DNA of 64,000 bases. It comes from Actinocatenispora thailandica (lineage in GTDB: Bacteria; Actinomycetota; Actinomycetes; Mycobacteriales; Micromonosporaceae). The stretch is from NCBI RefSeq assembly GCF_016865425.1, contig NZ_AP023355.1, positions 4,834,198 to 4,898,197 on the forward strand, in the 5' to 3' direction. The translations under genes were made by a program, and so were the position numbers. Of this stretch, positions 1 through 8,882 are shown piece after piece (positions within the stretch are counted from its first letter, which is position 1; every line of letters starts with the position of its first letter). The notes under the pieces are model-generated. The model was not told where the DNA came from. It was given only the letters and a program-made list of their open reading frames with translations, and ran no database searches.

Positions 1-358
1 TAGGTGGACAGGATCAGGTCCGGATCGAACCGCTCGACCTCGGTGGCGAGCCGCCGCCCGGCCCAGGCCGCCAGCGTCGACTTGGCGGCCGTGGCGAACC
101 AACGATGCCGCCACAGCATCGCGTAGAAGAACTCGTACAGCCAGGGCGTGGTCTGCACGTTCGCGACGTAGACACGGCGGAACAACGGACCGACCCAGCT
201 GCCCATCGTGTCCAGCGTGTCGATCCACCGGACCTCGCTGCCCGGCCAGTGCCGTTCGACGCTCTCCTCCAGCGCCCGGCCCGTCGCGTGGTGCCCCCGC
301 CCATGTCGGCCGAGACCACCAGCACTCGGCGCGGTGTCCCGTCAGCACCCGGGCCCAT
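1..358 (-). pseudogene. MGDG-synthase-like glycosyltransferase, N-terminal fragment with a frameshift
   Basis: The start lies at 358 (ATG) and the gene runs off the left edge. The protein begins MGPGADGTPRRVLVVSADMGGG; a one-base shift near 293 is then needed to read on as HHATGRALEESVERHWPG and so to the edge. The corrected N-terminus resembles the UDP-sugar:diacylglycerol glycosyltransferases of the MGDG synthase family, which begin with a hydrophobic strand, a Gly-rich loop and an early His. Family assignment rests on about 115 residues only. The missing base is one C beside a run of five G, so a sequencing error is as likely as a real mutation. Membrane glycolipid synthesis is the expected role. 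Confidence 0.55.
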
Positions 359-580
359 CCACCGTCCCCCAGCGTTCGGCGATCTTCCGCCAAACGTTAC
401 GCCGGTTTGACGCCCGCTGTGCGGCATTGTTCCGTGTCGCACAGCCGCGGCACCCGATCGCGGCGGCCACGATGGCCGGCGCACCCGTCGGCGGCCGGCC
501 GGCACGCGGCTAGTCTGACCGCGACCCGGGGTGCCGCATGGTCCGGCACCCTTCCAGCCAGCGACGACGCGGGAGACGGC

Positions 581-1861
581 GTGGATGCCACCGCACTGCT
601 CACCGACCAGTACGAGCTCACCATGGTGCGGGCCGCACTGGCCGACGGCACCGCCGACCGGCCGTGCGTGTTCGAGGTCTTCGGGCGGCGGCTGCCCAAC
701 GGGCGGCGCTACGGGGTGGTCGCCGGCACCGGACGGCTGATCGAACTGCTCCGCGAGTTCCGCTTCACCGACGAGCAGGTGGATCTGCTGCGCCGGCAGG
801 ACGTGCTCGACGACCGGACCGCCCGCTGGCTCGCCGACTACCGGTTCACCGGCGACATCGAGGGGTACGCCGAGGGCGAGCTCTACTTCCCCGGGTCGCC
901 GATCCTCACCGTCACGGCTCCCTTCGCGGTCGGGGTGCTGCTGGAGACGCTGCTGCTGTCCGTGCTCAACCACGACTGCGCGATCGCATCCGGAGCGGCC
1001 CGGATGGTCACCGCCGCGCACGGCCGGCCGATCATCGAGATGGGCTCCCGCCGCACCCACGAGCGGTCCGCGGTCGCGGCCGCCCGGGCCGCCTACCTCG
1101 CCGGCTTCGCCTCCACCTCCAACGTCGCCGCGGGGGTGCGCTACGGCGTGCCGACCGCCGGCACCGCAGCACACGCGTTCACGCTGCTGCACGACTCGGA
1201 GGCGGACGCGTTCGCCTCGCAGATCGCGGCGCTCGGTCCCGGCACGACGCTGCTGGTCGACACGTACGACATCAGCCAGGGCATCCGGACCGCCATCGAG
1301 GTGGCCGGGCCACAGCTCGGCGCGATCCGGATCGATTCGGGCGACCTGTCGGTCATGGCGGTGCAGGCTCGCGAACTGCTCGATTCGCTCGGCGCCCGGG
1401 ACACCCGCATCGTGGTCTCCGGCGACCTGGACGAACACTCCATCGCCGCGCTGGCCGCGGCGCCGGTCGACGCGTACGGTGCCGGCACCGCGGTGGTGAC
1501 CGGATCCGGCGCGCCGACCGCGCAGCTGGTGTACAAGCTGGTCGAGGTGGACGGGCGGCCGGTGGTGAAGCGCTCGGAGAACAAGAAGACGGTCGGCGGA
1601 CGCAAGTACGCGGTGCGCCGGCACAAGCCGACCGGCACCGCGGTGGAGGAGGTCGTCGCGTCGCGTTGCGAGCCGGGCGCCGAACCGCACGACCGGGCGT
1701 TGCAGCGGCCCTACCTGGTCGGCGGGGAGCCGGCCGCGGACCTGCCGGACCTCGCCAGCAGCCGCGCGCACCTCGCCGAGTGCCTGGTGTCGATCCCGTG
1801 GGACGGCTTGAAGCTCTCCGCGGGCGACCCGGCCATCCCGGTCACCATGATCAGCAACTGA
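581..1861 (+). CDS. pncB: Nicotinate phosphoribosyltransferase
   Basis: Converts nicotinate plus PRPP to nicotinate mononucleotide in the Preiss-Handler branch of NAD salvage. The 426-aa protein opens with the family signature LLTDQYELTM and carries the ASGAARMV and IEMGSRRTHE segments and GTAAHAF (His198, probably the phosphorylated active-site His of the family). Later segments VDTYD, IRIDSGDL and VVSGDLDE fit the PRPP/nucleotide-binding barrel. The GTG at 581 is chosen because the conserved N-terminus begins directly after it; the open frame extends further upstream without similarity. A nicotinamidase (pncA) lies 2.2 kb downstream, so the two salvage steps sit at one locus but are separated by clpP genes. 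Confidence 0.93.
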   Translation: MDATALLTDQYELTMVRAALADGTADRPCVFEVFGRRLPNGRRYGVVAGTGRLIELLREFRFTDEQVDLLRRQDVLDDRTARWLADYRFTGDIEGYAEGELYFPGSPILTVTAPFAVGVLLETLLLSVLNHDCAIASGAARMVTAAHGRPIIEMGSRRTHERSAVAAARAAYLAGFASTSNVAAGVRYGVPTAGTAAHAFTLLHDSEADAFASQIAALGPGTTLLVDTYDISQGIRTAIEVAGPQLGAIRIDSGDLSVMAVQARELLDSLGARDTRIVVSGDLDEHSIAALAAAPVDAYGAGTAVVTGSGAPTAQLVYKLVEVDGRPVVKRSENKKTVGGRKYAVRRHKPTGTAVEEVVASRCEPGAEPHDRALQRPYLVGGEPAADLPDLASSRAHLAECLVSIPWDGLKLSAGDPAIPVTMISN

Positions 1862-1890
1862 CCGCAGCCGGCCGCAGTGCCGGTCATTCG

Positions 1891-1907
1891 TTACGCCGGT
1901 GGCGAAA
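1891..1907. promoter_or_regulatory. ClgR/PopR-like operator upstream of the regulator gene
   Basis: Inverted repeat TTACGCC-GGT-GGCGAAA, one mismatch between arms. It has the CGC-N5-GCG core reported for ClgR and also the GCC-N3-GGC architecture of the PopR palindrome of Streptomyces. It lies about 100 bp before the regulator start, so autoregulation is plausible. This is inference from motif shape only. Confidence 0.4.
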
Positions 1908-2004
1908 TGACGCCCCGGACCGCCGCCCGGCCGGGTATAGGTGAGGGGATCGGTTTCCACCAACGCCTGTCGGGCGGCTTCGAGACAGAACCTGGGAGGC
2001 GTCG

Positions 2005-2517
2005 ATGGCCCCACCGGATGCGGTGCCGGCTCAGCGCGACCGCCCGACACCCGAGCTGCTGCGCCGGGTGCTGGGCCGCGTGTTGCGCCGGGCTCGGCAG
2101 TTCCAAGGCCGGACGCTGAGCGAGGTCGCGGGCGCGGCGCAGATCTCGATGGCCTACCTCTCCGAGCTGGAACGCGGCCGCAAGGAGGCGTCCTCGGAGG
2201 TGCTGGCCGCGGTCTGCGCCGCCCTGGGCATCGACCTGACCGAGCTGCTGGCCGAGATGCTGTGGGACCTGAGCTCCGACCGCGTCCTGCCGGGGCCGGG
2301 CTGGGCCCCGACCCGGGCCCGGCCCGAGGTCCGACTCGGGCATCGCGGCGTCCTGGACCCGCTGGGCCACGATCCGGCAGGGGCCTGGGCGGACCCGACG
2401 GCGTCCGTGGTCGCGCCGGCCCGGTTGCGGATGCTGCGGCTTTCCGGTGGCGGCGGGGCGACCGGCTCCCCGGTTGCCCCGCCGTCGACCCCGGACGCTC
2501 AGTGCCGCGCCGCGTGA
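2005..2517 (+). CDS. XRE-family regulator of the ClgR/PopR type
   Basis: 170-aa DNA-binding protein with a helix-turn-helix at about residues 28-85. The stretch [20 protein letters not shown] followed by [16 protein letters not shown] is diagnostic of ClgR/PopR proteins, which activate clpP genes in Streptomyces, Corynebacterium and Mycobacterium. GGGAGG precedes the ATG at a good distance. The gene converges on two clpP genes ending 25 bp away, as expected for a dedicated regulator. The C-terminal 80 residues are Pro/Ala-rich and not conserved. ClgR-type proteins are themselves ClpP substrates with a C-terminal degron; this one ends in CRAA, close to the Ala-Ala signal. Whether it is the global ClgR or a local PopR cannot be decided here. 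Confidence 0.82.
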   Translation: MAPPDAVPAQRDRPTPELLRRVLGRVLRRARQFQGRTLSEVAGAAQISMAYLSELERGRKEASSEVLAAVCAALGIDLTELLAEMLWDLSSDRVLPGPGWAPTRARPEVRLGHRGVLDPLGHDPAGAWADPTASVVAPARLRMLRLSGGGGATGSPVAPPSTPDAQCRAA

Positions 2518-2541
2518 CGGGATCGGCGCCGTGTGGCATCG

Positions 2542-3171
2542 CTACCAGCTCGTCCCTGGCGGGATGGTGCGGGTGGTGAGGATGGCGTCGGCGATGCCGT
2601 AGTCGACCGCCTGCTGCGCGGTGAACGTCTTGTTCCGGTCGATGTCCGCGGCGATCTTCTCGGGGCTGTGCCCGGTGTGCCGGGCCAGGATCGATTCCAT
2701 CTCGGCCCGCAGCCGCACGACCTCCTTCGCCTGGATGGCCAGATCCGGCAGGGTGCCCTGGGCGACGTCGAACGAGCCCTCCGCCGTGGACGGCTGGTGC
2801 AGCACCACCTTGGCGTGTTCGAGCACCGCACGCTTCCCCGGGGTACCGGCGGCGAGCAGCACGGCAGCAGCCGACGAGGCCCGGCCGACACACAGGGTGG
2901 CGATGTTGGGCCGGACGAACCGCATCGTGTCGTAGATGGCGGTCAACGCACTGAACGAGCCTCCTGGCGAGTTGATGTAGAGGTTGATCTCCAGGTCCAG
3001 GCTTTCGGCCTCCAGATGCAGCAGCTGGGCGATGACCACGTTGGCGACGCCATCGTCGATCGGGGTGCCGAGGAAGATGATCCGCTCGGACAGCAGCCGC
3101 GAGTAGATGTCGAACGCCCGCTCCCCGAGCGCGGTCTTCTCCACCACGGTCGGGATCGTGTACTGGGACAT
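2542..3171 (-). CDS. clpP: ATP-dependent Clp protease proteolytic subunit, Asn in place of catalytic Asp
   Basis: 209-aa ClpP-family serine peptidase that would form tetradecameric chambers with its partner and a Clp ATPase. Visible motifs are INSPGGS (residues 67-73), the nucleophile in GRASSAAA (Ser100) and VVLHQP (His125). The third triad position, normally Asp in an E-R-D-K/R motif, reads [10 protein letters not shown], so it is Asn180; the codon is a clear AAC. Listeria ClpP1 is a known case of Asn at this position. The start lies 2 bp after the stop of the upstream clpP, so the two subunits are co-translated, which suggests a ClpP3/ClpP4-like heterologous pair. Confidence 0.9.
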   Translation of the reverse strand: MSQYTIPTVVEKTALGERAFDIYSRLLSERIIFLGTPIDDGVANVVIAQLLHLEAESLDLEINLYINSPGGSFSALTAIYDTMRFVRPNIATLCVGRASSAAAVLLAAGTPGKRAVLEHAKVVLHQPSTAEGSFDVAQGTLPDLAIQAKEVVRLRAEMESILARHTGHSPEKIAADIDRNKTFTAQQAVDYGIADAILTTRTIPPGTSW

Positions 3172-3173
3172 GA

Positions 3174-3794
3174 TCAGACTCCGATCCGCCGCTTGCCGGC
3201 CGTCGGCCGGACGTCGTCGACCTGCTCCAGGATGTGATCGATCAGGCCGTACTCGCGCGCCTCCGTGGCGGTGAACCAGCGGTCCCGCAGTCCGTCGGCG
3301 GCGATCGTGTCGGCGGTCTGGCCACTGTGCTCGGCGATCAAGCGGTGCATCAGAGCGCCCAGGCGCTCCAACTGGCCGGCGTAGATCTCCACATCGGCGG
3401 CGGTCCCGCCGAGCCCGGCCGAACCCTGATGCATCAGGATCTGCGCGTTCGGCAGCGCGTACCGCTTACCGCTGGCGCCGGCGCAGAGCAGGAACTGGGC
3501 CATGCTGCCGGCCATGCCGAGCGCCAGGGTGCTCACGTCGTTCGGGATCAGCCGCATCACGTCGTAGATCGCCAGCCCGGCGAGCACCGACCCGCCCGGT
3601 GAGTTGATGTAGAGGCTGATGTCCGCGCGTGGGTCCTCCGCCGACAGCAGCAGCAGCTGGGTGCACAGCCGGTTCGCCACCTCGTCGTCGACCTCGGTGC
3701 CGAGCACGATGATTCGCTGGGTCAACAGCCGACCGGCCAGCTGGTCGTCCATCGATCCGATGGCGGCCGCTGGCCCGCCCGTGAACGCTTTCAT
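3174..3794 (-). CDS. clpP: ATP-dependent Clp protease proteolytic subunit
   Basis: 206-aa ClpP with an intact triad: Ser97 in GMAGSMAQ, His122 in ILMHQ and Asp171 in LRDRWFTA, the same numbering as E. coli ClpP. It has INSPGGS and the EYGLIDHIL segment near the C-terminus. First gene of a two-gene operon; the second clpP follows after 2 bp. A short leader ([18 protein letters not shown]) may be processed, as in other ClpPs. The convergent ClgR/PopR-type gene next door suggests that it controls this pair. In Streptomyces the PopR-dependent genes are clpP3 and clpP4, so these two probably belong to that accessory set and not to the housekeeping clpP1P2. Confidence 0.93.
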   Translation of the reverse strand: MKAFTGGPAAAIGSMDDQLAGRLLTQRIIVLGTEVDDEVANRLCTQLLLLSAEDPRADISLYINSPGGSVLAGLAIYDVMRLIPNDVSTLALGMAGSMAQFLLCAGASGKRYALPNAQILMHQGSAGLGGTAADVEIYAGQLERLGALMHRLIAEHSGQTADTIAADGLRDRWFTATEAREYGLIDHILEQVDDVRPTAGKRRIGV

Positions 3795-4014
3795 GTCCGC
3801 TCCCGCTGTGGTTCCGCGCGCCGGTGCGGCGCCTCGCGACCAACGGTGCGGCGCCGCGAGCCGGGCCGACAGGGTTCTTTGCCGCCAGCAGACGGAATCA
3901 GCCGCCAGCGAAGCGGGTCAGCGCCGACTCCCCGATGTGTGCCGCCTGACCGCCGGATCGGCCGGATCGGCGCCCCGGGCGCGCAAGAATCGATACGACG
4001 AAGGAGGGAACGTC

Positions 4015-4605
4015 GTGGCAACCGGACTGATCGTGGTGGACGTACAGAACGACTTCTGCGAGGGTGGCTCGCTCGCGGTGGCGGGCGGCTCGGCGATCGC
4101 CCGGCGGCTGAGCGCGCTGTTCGCCGCCAACGAGACGGCGGGCGAGGCGGACCGCTGCTGGGCGCACATCGTCGCCACCCGCGATCACCACCTCGACCCG
4201 GGGGATCACTTCAGCGCCGACCCCGACTACGCGCACAGCTGGCCGGCGCACTGCGTGGCCGGCACGGTCGGCGCCGACCTGCATCCGGACCTCGACCGGT
4301 CCCGCCTGCGGGCGCTGTTCGACAAGGGCGCGTACGCCGCCGCGTACTCCGGCTTCGAGGGCAGGTCGCACGGCGTGCCACTGGCCGAGTGGCTGCGGCG
4401 GCACGACGTGGACGCCGTCGACGTGGTCGGCATCGCCACCGATCACTGCGTGCGCGCCACCGCGCTGGACGCGGTACGGGAGGGGTTCCGGACCCGGGTG
4501 CTGCTCGACCTGACCGCCGGGGTCGCCCAACCGACGGTGGACGCGGCGCTGACGCAGCTGCGCGACGCGGGTGTCGCCCTCACCGGCACCCCGCACGTCG
4601 AGTGA
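4015..4605 (+). CDS. pncA: Nicotinamidase
   Basis: Deamidates nicotinamide to nicotinate, feeding PncB. The 196-aa protein is an isochorismatase-fold cysteine hydrolase with an apparent triad Asp9 (IVVDVQNDF), Lys104 (FDKGAY) and Cys145 (ATDHCVRATALDAV). Metal ligands are probably Asp57, His59 (TRDHH) and His79 (WPAHCVAGT). The GTG at 4015 is chosen because GAAGGAGGG lies just upstream and the conserved strand begins there. In mycobacteria this enzyme activates pyrazinamide. It diverges from the clpP operon across 220 bp in which no convincing operator was found. Confidence 0.93.
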   Translation: MATGLIVVDVQNDFCEGGSLAVAGGSAIARRLSALFAANETAGEADRCWAHIVATRDHHLDPGDHFSADPDYAHSWPAHCVAGTVGADLHPDLDRSRLRALFDKGAYAAAYSGFEGRSHGVPLAEWLRRHDVDAVDVVGIATDHCVRATALDAVREGFRTRVLLDLTAGVAQPTVDAALTQLRDAGVALTGTPHVE

Positions 4606-4635
4606 CCGGGGCCAGCCACAGCTCGGCCGGAACGA

Positions 4636-4669
4636 CGGCGGCCCGCACCGGGATCGGTGCGGGCCGCCG
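4636..4669. terminator. Bidirectional hairpin terminator between pncA and ctaD
   Basis: Perfect 15-bp stem CGGCGGCCCGCACCG with loop GGAT and its complement, between the convergent ends of pncA (4605) and ctaD (4685). No U-tract, as is usual for actinobacterial hairpins. Confidence 0.75.
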
Positions 4670-4684
4670 GGTCGTTCGGGTCGG

Positions 4685-6445
4685 TCAGTCGTCCTTCTCC
4701 GCGGCGGCGTTGATCGCCGGCGCCGGCGAGACCGGCGCGGGCGGCAGCTTGCCGTGGTGGTCGACGCCCTCCAGCTCCGGGAACTTCAGGTCGAAGGCCG
4801 GGCGTTCGCTGCGGATGCGCACCATCCGGTCGAAGTTGCGCAGCGGCGGCGGGCAGCTGGTCGCCCACTCCAGCGAGTTGCCGTAGCCCCACGGGTCGTC
4901 GACCTCGACGACCGGACCGCTCTTGTACGACTTGTACACGTTCCACAGGAACGGCAGCGTGGACACCCCGAGGATGAACGCGCCGATCGTGGAGATCGTG
5001 TTCAGCGTGGTGAAACCGTCGCCGGCCTGGTAGTCGGCGTACCGCCGGGGCATGCCCTCGGCGCCGAGCCAGTGCTGCACCAGGAACGTCGTGTTGAAGC
5101 CGATCACGGTGAGCCAGAAGTGCAGCTTGCCGAGCCGCTCGTCCATCATCCGGCCGGTCATCTTCGGGAACCAGAAGTAGACCCCGGCGTAGACGGCGAA
5201 CACGATCGTGCCGAACAGCACGTAGTGGAAGTGCGCCACCACGAAGTACGTGTCGGACACGTGGAAGTCGATCGCCGGCGACGCCAGCAGCACGCCCGAC
5301 AGGCCGCCGAACAGGAACGTGACCAGGAAGCCGATCGAGAACAGCATCGGCGACTCGAACGTCAGCTGGCCGCGCCACATGGTGCCGATCCAGTTGAAGA
5401 ACTTCATCCCGGTCGGCACCGCGATCAGGAAGCTGAGCAGCGAGAAGAACGGCAGCAGCACCTGGCCGGTGGCGAACATGTGGTGCGCCCAGACCGTCAT
5501 CGACAGCGCCGCGATCCCCACCAGCGCGCCGACCATGCCCTTGTAGCCGAACAGCGGCTTGCGGCTGAACACCGGGATCACCTCGGAGATGATCCCGAAG
5601 AACGGCAACGCGACGATGTACACCTCGGGATGGCCGAAGAACCAGAACAGGTGCTGCCAGAGCATCGCCCCGCCGGTGGCGGAGTCGAACACGTGGGTAC
5701 CCAGCACCCGGTCGGCCACGGCGGCGGCGAGTGCCGCGGCGAGGATCGGGAACACCAGCAGCGCGAGCAGCGCGGTGACGGTGATCGCCCAGGTGAACAT
5801 CGGCAGCCGGAACATCGTCATGCCCGGCGCGCGCAGCGTCAGCACGGTGGTGACCAGGTTGACCGAGCCGAGGATGGTACCCAGGCCGGAGATCATCAGG
5901 CCGACGAACCACAGCGTGGCGCCGGCGCCCGGCGAGTTGGCCACGCCGGCGAGCGGCTGGTAGGCGAACCAGCCGAAGTCGGCCGCGCCGCCCGGGGTGA
6001 TGAAGCCGGCGACCACCAGGGTGCTGCCGAACAGGTAGAGCCAGTAGGCGAACGCGTTGAGTCGCGGGAACGCCACGTCGGGTGCGCCGATCTGCAGCGG
6101 CACGACGTAGTTGGCGAACGCGAACACGATCGGCGTCGCGAACATCAGCAGCATGATCGTGCCGTGCATGGTGAACAGCTGGTTGTACTGCTCGGGCGAC
6201 AGGAACTGCATGCCCGGCCGGGCCAGCTCAGCCCGCATCAGCAGCGCCAGCAGGCCGCCGATCAGGAAGAACGCGAAGGCGGTGACCATGTACATGATCC
6301 CGATCTGCTTCGCGTCCGTGGTCCGGATCGTGCGCGCCAGCCACGAGCCACGGGGTGTCTCGTGCACGGGCCACGGCCGGGTCACGATCGGCTTCGGTGC
6401 GCTCGGCTGCTTCGGCACCGGCGGCCTGGGAGCGACGGTGGTCAC
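4685..6445 (-). CDS. ctaD: Cytochrome c oxidase subunit I (aa3 type)
   Basis: 586-aa, twelve-helix catalytic subunit of the aerobic terminal oxidase in the plasma membrane. Haem and CuB ligands are visible: MHGTIMLLM (low-spin haem His), [14 protein letters not shown] (CuB His and the cross-linked Tyr), [10 protein letters not shown] (CuB His pair) and [10 protein letters not shown] (haem a3 and a His). The N-terminal extension with [14 protein letters not shown] and the acidic C-terminus are typical of actinobacteria. The GTG at 6445 follows AGGAGG by a proper spacing; the open frame continues upstream without similarity. It stands alone, with no other ctaC/E genes adjacent, as is common in actinomycetes. 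Confidence 0.96.
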   Translation of the reverse strand: MTTVAPRPPVPKQPSAPKPIVTRPWPVHETPRGSWLARTIRTTDAKQIGIMYMVTAFAFFLIGGLLALLMRAELARPGMQFLSPEQYNQLFTMHGTIMLLMFATPIVFAFANYVVPLQIGAPDVAFPRLNAFAYWLYLFGSTLVVAGFITPGGAADFGWFAYQPLAGVANSPGAGATLWFVGLMISGLGTILGSVNLVTTVLTLRAPGMTMFRLPMFTWAITVTALLALLVFPILAAALAAAVADRVLGTHVFDSATGGAMLWQHLFWFFGHPEVYIVALPFFGIISEVIPVFSRKPLFGYKGMVGALVGIAALSMTVWAHHMFATGQVLLPFFSLLSFLIAVPTGMKFFNWIGTMWRGQLTFESPMLFSIGFLVTFLFGGLSGVLLASPAIDFHVSDTYFVVAHFHYVLFGTIVFAVYAGVYFWFPKMTGRMMDERLGKLHFWLTVIGFNTTFLVQHWLGAEGMPRRYADYQAGDGFTTLNTISTIGAFILGVSTLPFLWNVYKSYKSGPVVEVDDPWGYGNSLEWATSCPPPLRNFDRMVRIRSERPAFDLKFPELEGVDHHGKLPPAPVSPAPAINAAAEKDD

Positions 6446-6656
6446 GAAAGCCCTCCTGTTGCTGTCCACACCGACGGGGGGCGCCGGCGCACGTGCGGCC
6501 CGGACATTCCGGCAGTCACCTGCGCAGTCCGAGCCACACCCTTGCGCAGAATAGTCCCCCGACCGGGGCGCTTCGGCGTCGGGTGTCGCGGCCGCAATGC
6601 CTGGTCGGCGCCCGATCCGCGGCCCCCGGACGCCCATCCCGGGGCCGGCGCCGGGG

Positions 6657-7049
6657 TCAGCGAATGCCGAGGCTCTCGCGGCTGGCGGGGGCGATCAGCA
6701 GGCCGGCCACGACCAGGCCGAGCACGATGACCAGCACCCCCGCCCACACCACGCCGGCGCTGATCATGAAGTAGCCGATCGCGAGCAGCATCAGCTGCAA
6801 CACGATCGCCGGCCCCCGGGCCCAGGCGTGCCCGCCGACCAGCAGGTAGCCGAGGGCGCCGAGCAGCAGGCCGAGCACCACGGTGACGACCGCCTCGGTG
6901 ATGCTCGCGGCGCGGTCGGTCGGGTGACCGGTGAACGAGGCGATCACGAGCCAGACGCCCAGTGCGAGCAGCGCGACGCCCTGCGCCCAGAGCAGCCCGA
7001 CGGCGATCTTGAGGGTGGCCGGCAGCACCCGGCGCTCCGGTTCGGACAC
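6657..7049 (-). CDS. Small four-helix membrane protein, unknown function
   Basis: 130-aa protein with four predicted membrane segments at about residues 12-36, 48-70, 75-95 and 98-120, and a short charged N-terminus. No family recognised. GTG start at 7049 with no clear Shine-Dalgarno. It is divergent from the lipid kinase gene, with 87 bp between the starts. The C-terminus ends ASRESLGIR. Codon use matches the neighbours, so it is likely a real gene of the core region. Confidence 0.7.
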   Translation of the reverse strand: MSEPERRVLPATLKIAVGLLWAQGVALLALGVWLVIASFTGHPTDRAASITEAVVTVVLGLLLGALGYLLVGGHAWARGPAIVLQLMLLAIGYFMISAGVVWAGVLVIVLGLVVAGLLIAPASRESLGIR

Positions 7050-7136
7050 GCATCACAGCGTACTGAGGTGTCGGCCCGGCGACGCGGCCACGGTGAGCGC
7101 CGTGGGCCGGGCGACCGGGTTCGGTAGATTGCTGTC

Positions 7137-8060
7137 ATGCGCGCGCTGCTGGTGGTGAACCCGAACGCCACCACCACCACTGAACGCAGCCGCGACGTGC
7201 TGGCCCGGGCGCTGCGCAGCGAGGTCGATCTGGAGGTCGGCTACACCGAGGGCCGCGGGCACGCGGCCCAGCTGGCCCGGGAGGCCGCCCGCGGCGATGT
7301 CGAGGTGATCGTGACCCTCGGCGGGGACGGCACGGTCAGCGAGGTCGTCAACGGCATGCTCACCGACGGGCCGGGGGCGCAGGTGCCGGCGCTCGCGGTG
7401 GTGCCCGGCGGGTCCACGAACGTGTTCGCCCGCGCACTGGGGCTGCCGGCCGACTGGGCCGAGGGTACCGGCGTGATCCTGGAGGCGCTGCGGGAGAAGC
7501 GGACCCGCACCATCGGGCTGGGCCGGGCCGACGACCGGTGGTTCACCTGTTCGGCGGGGCTGGGATTGGACGCGGCCACGATCCAGCGGGTCGAGCAGGC
7601 GCGCACCCGCGGTCACACGGCGACCAAGGGGCTGTACGTCCGGTCGGCGATGCTGCAGTACCTCACCGGTACCGACCGGCGGACCGCGCCGATCACCCTG
7701 CGCCGGCCCGGCGCGGAACCACAGCGGCACCTGTCGCTCGCGATCGTGCAGAACACCGCGCCCTGGACGTATTTCGGGACCCATCCGGTGAATCCGAACC
7801 CGGATGCCGGGTTCGACACCGGGCTGGACGTGCTCGCGCTGCGTGGTCTTCCGCTGGCCGCATCGTTACGGGTGGTGCAGCAGACCCTGTCGCTGCGGTC
7901 CCGGCCACGGGGCAAACGGGTGGTCTCCCTGCACGATATCTCCGAATTCACTCTGAGTTGCCTCACACCCCTGGCGTTTCAGGTCGATGGTGATTACCTT
8001 GACGAGCGCGACGAAATCACGTTTCGCTCCGCACCGGAGGCTTTGCGCGTAGTCTGCTGA
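7137..8060 (+). CDS. Diacylglycerol kinase family lipid kinase
   Basis: 307-aa soluble or membrane-associated lipid kinase that would phosphorylate diacylglycerol or a related lipid with ATP. Family motifs are in order: LLVVNPNATTTT at the N-terminus, the nucleotide loop TLGGDGTVSEVVNGM at about residue 60, VPGGSTNVFARALGLP at about 89-104 and GLGLDAATIQ at about 140. The C-terminal beta-domain includes QVDGDYLDERDEITF. Length is normal for the family. A strong hairpin follows 13 bp after the stop. Homologues feed phosphatidate recycling or glycolipid synthesis. Confidence 0.9.
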   Translation: MRALLVVNPNATTTTERSRDVLARALRSEVDLEVGYTEGRGHAAQLAREAARGDVEVIVTLGGDGTVSEVVNGMLTDGPGAQVPALAVVPGGSTNVFARALGLPADWAEGTGVILEALREKRTRTIGLGRADDRWFTCSAGLGLDAATIQRVEQARTRGHTATKGLYVRSAMLQYLTGTDRRTAPITLRRPGAEPQRHLSLAIVQNTAPWTYFGTHPVNPNPDAGFDTGLDVLALRGLPLAASLRVVQQTLSLRSRPRGKRVVSLHDISEFTLSCLTPLAFQVDGDYLDERDEITFRSAPEALRVVC

Positions 8061-8073
8061 CGGTGAGACGTGA

Positions 8074-8100
8074 TGTGTGCGTGTCATGAGCACGCACACA
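8074..8100. terminator. Hairpin after the lipid kinase gene
   Basis: Perfect 10-bp inverted repeat TGTGTGCGTG / CACGCACACA around a TCATGAG loop, 13 bp past the lipid kinase stop. Probably a terminator; its GT/CA alternation is unusual and it could also be an operator. Confidence 0.55.
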
Positions 8101-8195
8101 GGGGCTACGAACAGAGCGGTTGCTTGCACCGCGGGTGCGTTTCACGGAGTCGCCAAATCAGGGCGGTAAATCCGGACAAGTGCGGACATATGTGC

Positions 8196-8211
8196 GGTGA
8201 CGTTACTCACC
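8196..8211. promoter_or_regulatory. Crp-like palindrome 1 upstream of whiB1
   Basis: GGTGA-CGTTAC-TCACC, extendable to 7-bp arms GCGGTGA/TCACCGC. It matches the Crp half-sites (TGTGA-N6-TCACA) except for the outermost bases. It lies 158 bp upstream of the whiB1 start. Mycobacterial whiB1 is controlled by a cAMP receptor protein through two such sites. Confidence 0.5.
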
Positions 8212-8237
8212 GCGTTCGACTTTCTTCCGGTTTCCCC

Positions 8238-8270
8238 TTGACATCACGTGAGTTCGTGAAAGTATTCACA
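8238..8270 (+). promoter_or_regulatory. whiB1 promoter region with Crp-like palindrome 2
   Basis: A consensus -35 hexamer TTGACA (8238-8243) is followed by CGTGA-AAGTAT-TCACA (8255-8270), a Crp-type palindrome with one outer mismatch. The palindrome covers the region where a -10 element would lie (AAGTAT or TATTCA), so binding here would be expected to repress, while the site 59 bp upstream could activate. The leader to the ATG is about 95 nt. Confidence 0.5.
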
Positions 8271-8368
8271 AGCGAGTGACACGCCTGTCGGCGCGTGCCT
8301 GGGGCGGCACGCGCGACAAACCACAAGCCATCGGTAAGCAAGTACACGACCCGAGGAGTGTTGCCCTC

Positions 8369-8623
8369 ATGGACTGGCGCCATCGTGCCGTCTGCCGCGA
8401 CGAGGACCCGGAGCTGTTCTTCCCGATCGGCACCTCCGGTCCGGCCGTGCTGCAGGTTGAGCAGGCCAAGTCGGTCTGCCGGCGTTGCCCGGTCTCCGAA
8501 GCCTGCCTGCAGTGGGCTCTGGAATCCGGCCAGGATGCCGGTGTGTGGGGCGGAATGAGCGAAGACGAGCGGCGTTCGCTGAAGCGCCGCCGCAGCCTGC
8601 ACGTGCAGGCTCGCACCGCCTGA
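8369..8623 (+). CDS. whiB1: WhiB1-type iron-sulfur transcription factor
   Basis: 84-aa Wbl protein. Cys9, Cys37, Cys40 and Cys46 (CRRCPVSEAC) ligate a nitric-oxide-sensitive [4Fe-4S] cluster in this family; the GVWGGMSEDERR turn and the basic tail KRRRSLHVQA complete it. Length and sequence (MDWRHRAVCRDEDPELFFP) match WhiB1 of Mycobacterium, an essential protein that binds the primary sigma factor region 4. Two Crp-like palindromes precede it and a strong terminator follows, so it is monocistronic. Confidence 0.95.
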   Translation: MDWRHRAVCRDEDPELFFPIGTSGPAVLQVEQAKSVCRRCPVSEACLQWALESGQDAGVWGGMSEDERRSLKRRRSLHVQARTA

Positions 8624-8645
8624 CACCCGAAGACGCAACCGCGCC

Positions 8646-8676
8646 GATGCCCCGGACCGATTCGGTCCGGGGCATC
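8646..8676 (+). terminator. whiB1 terminator
   Basis: Perfect 14-bp stem GATGCCCCGGACCG / CGGTCCGGGGCATC with ATT loop, 22 bp after the whiB1 stop. Confidence 0.85.
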
Positions 8677-8882
8677 GTGCTGTCCGCATCCTCTTGGTGC
8701 GTCGCGATCCGCCTGGTGCGTCACGCATCGCGGCGGCGGTCGTTAGCTTGGCGTAACACCAAGCTTCCGCCGGGTGCGCGATGCCCAGCCCCGCACCGCG
8801 CGGCCGGCGGCCGCCGATCCCGACGCCATGCCCGCGGCGGAACGGACCGGCCTCGGTCCATAGTGGAGGATGAGACGTTCGG

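Noticed and set aside
14-2893. A 959-codon open frame on the minus strand across pncB and the regulator
   Set aside because: It is Arg/Pro/Gly-rich antisense sequence typical of high-GC DNA; pncB and the regulator on the plus strand have clear motifs and ribosome sites.
3971-3981. ClgR box (CGC-N5-GCG) upstream of clpP and pncA
   Set aside because: The match lies in uniformly GC-rich sequence without the A/T flanks of known boxes and is closer to the pncA start than to clpP; expected by chance.
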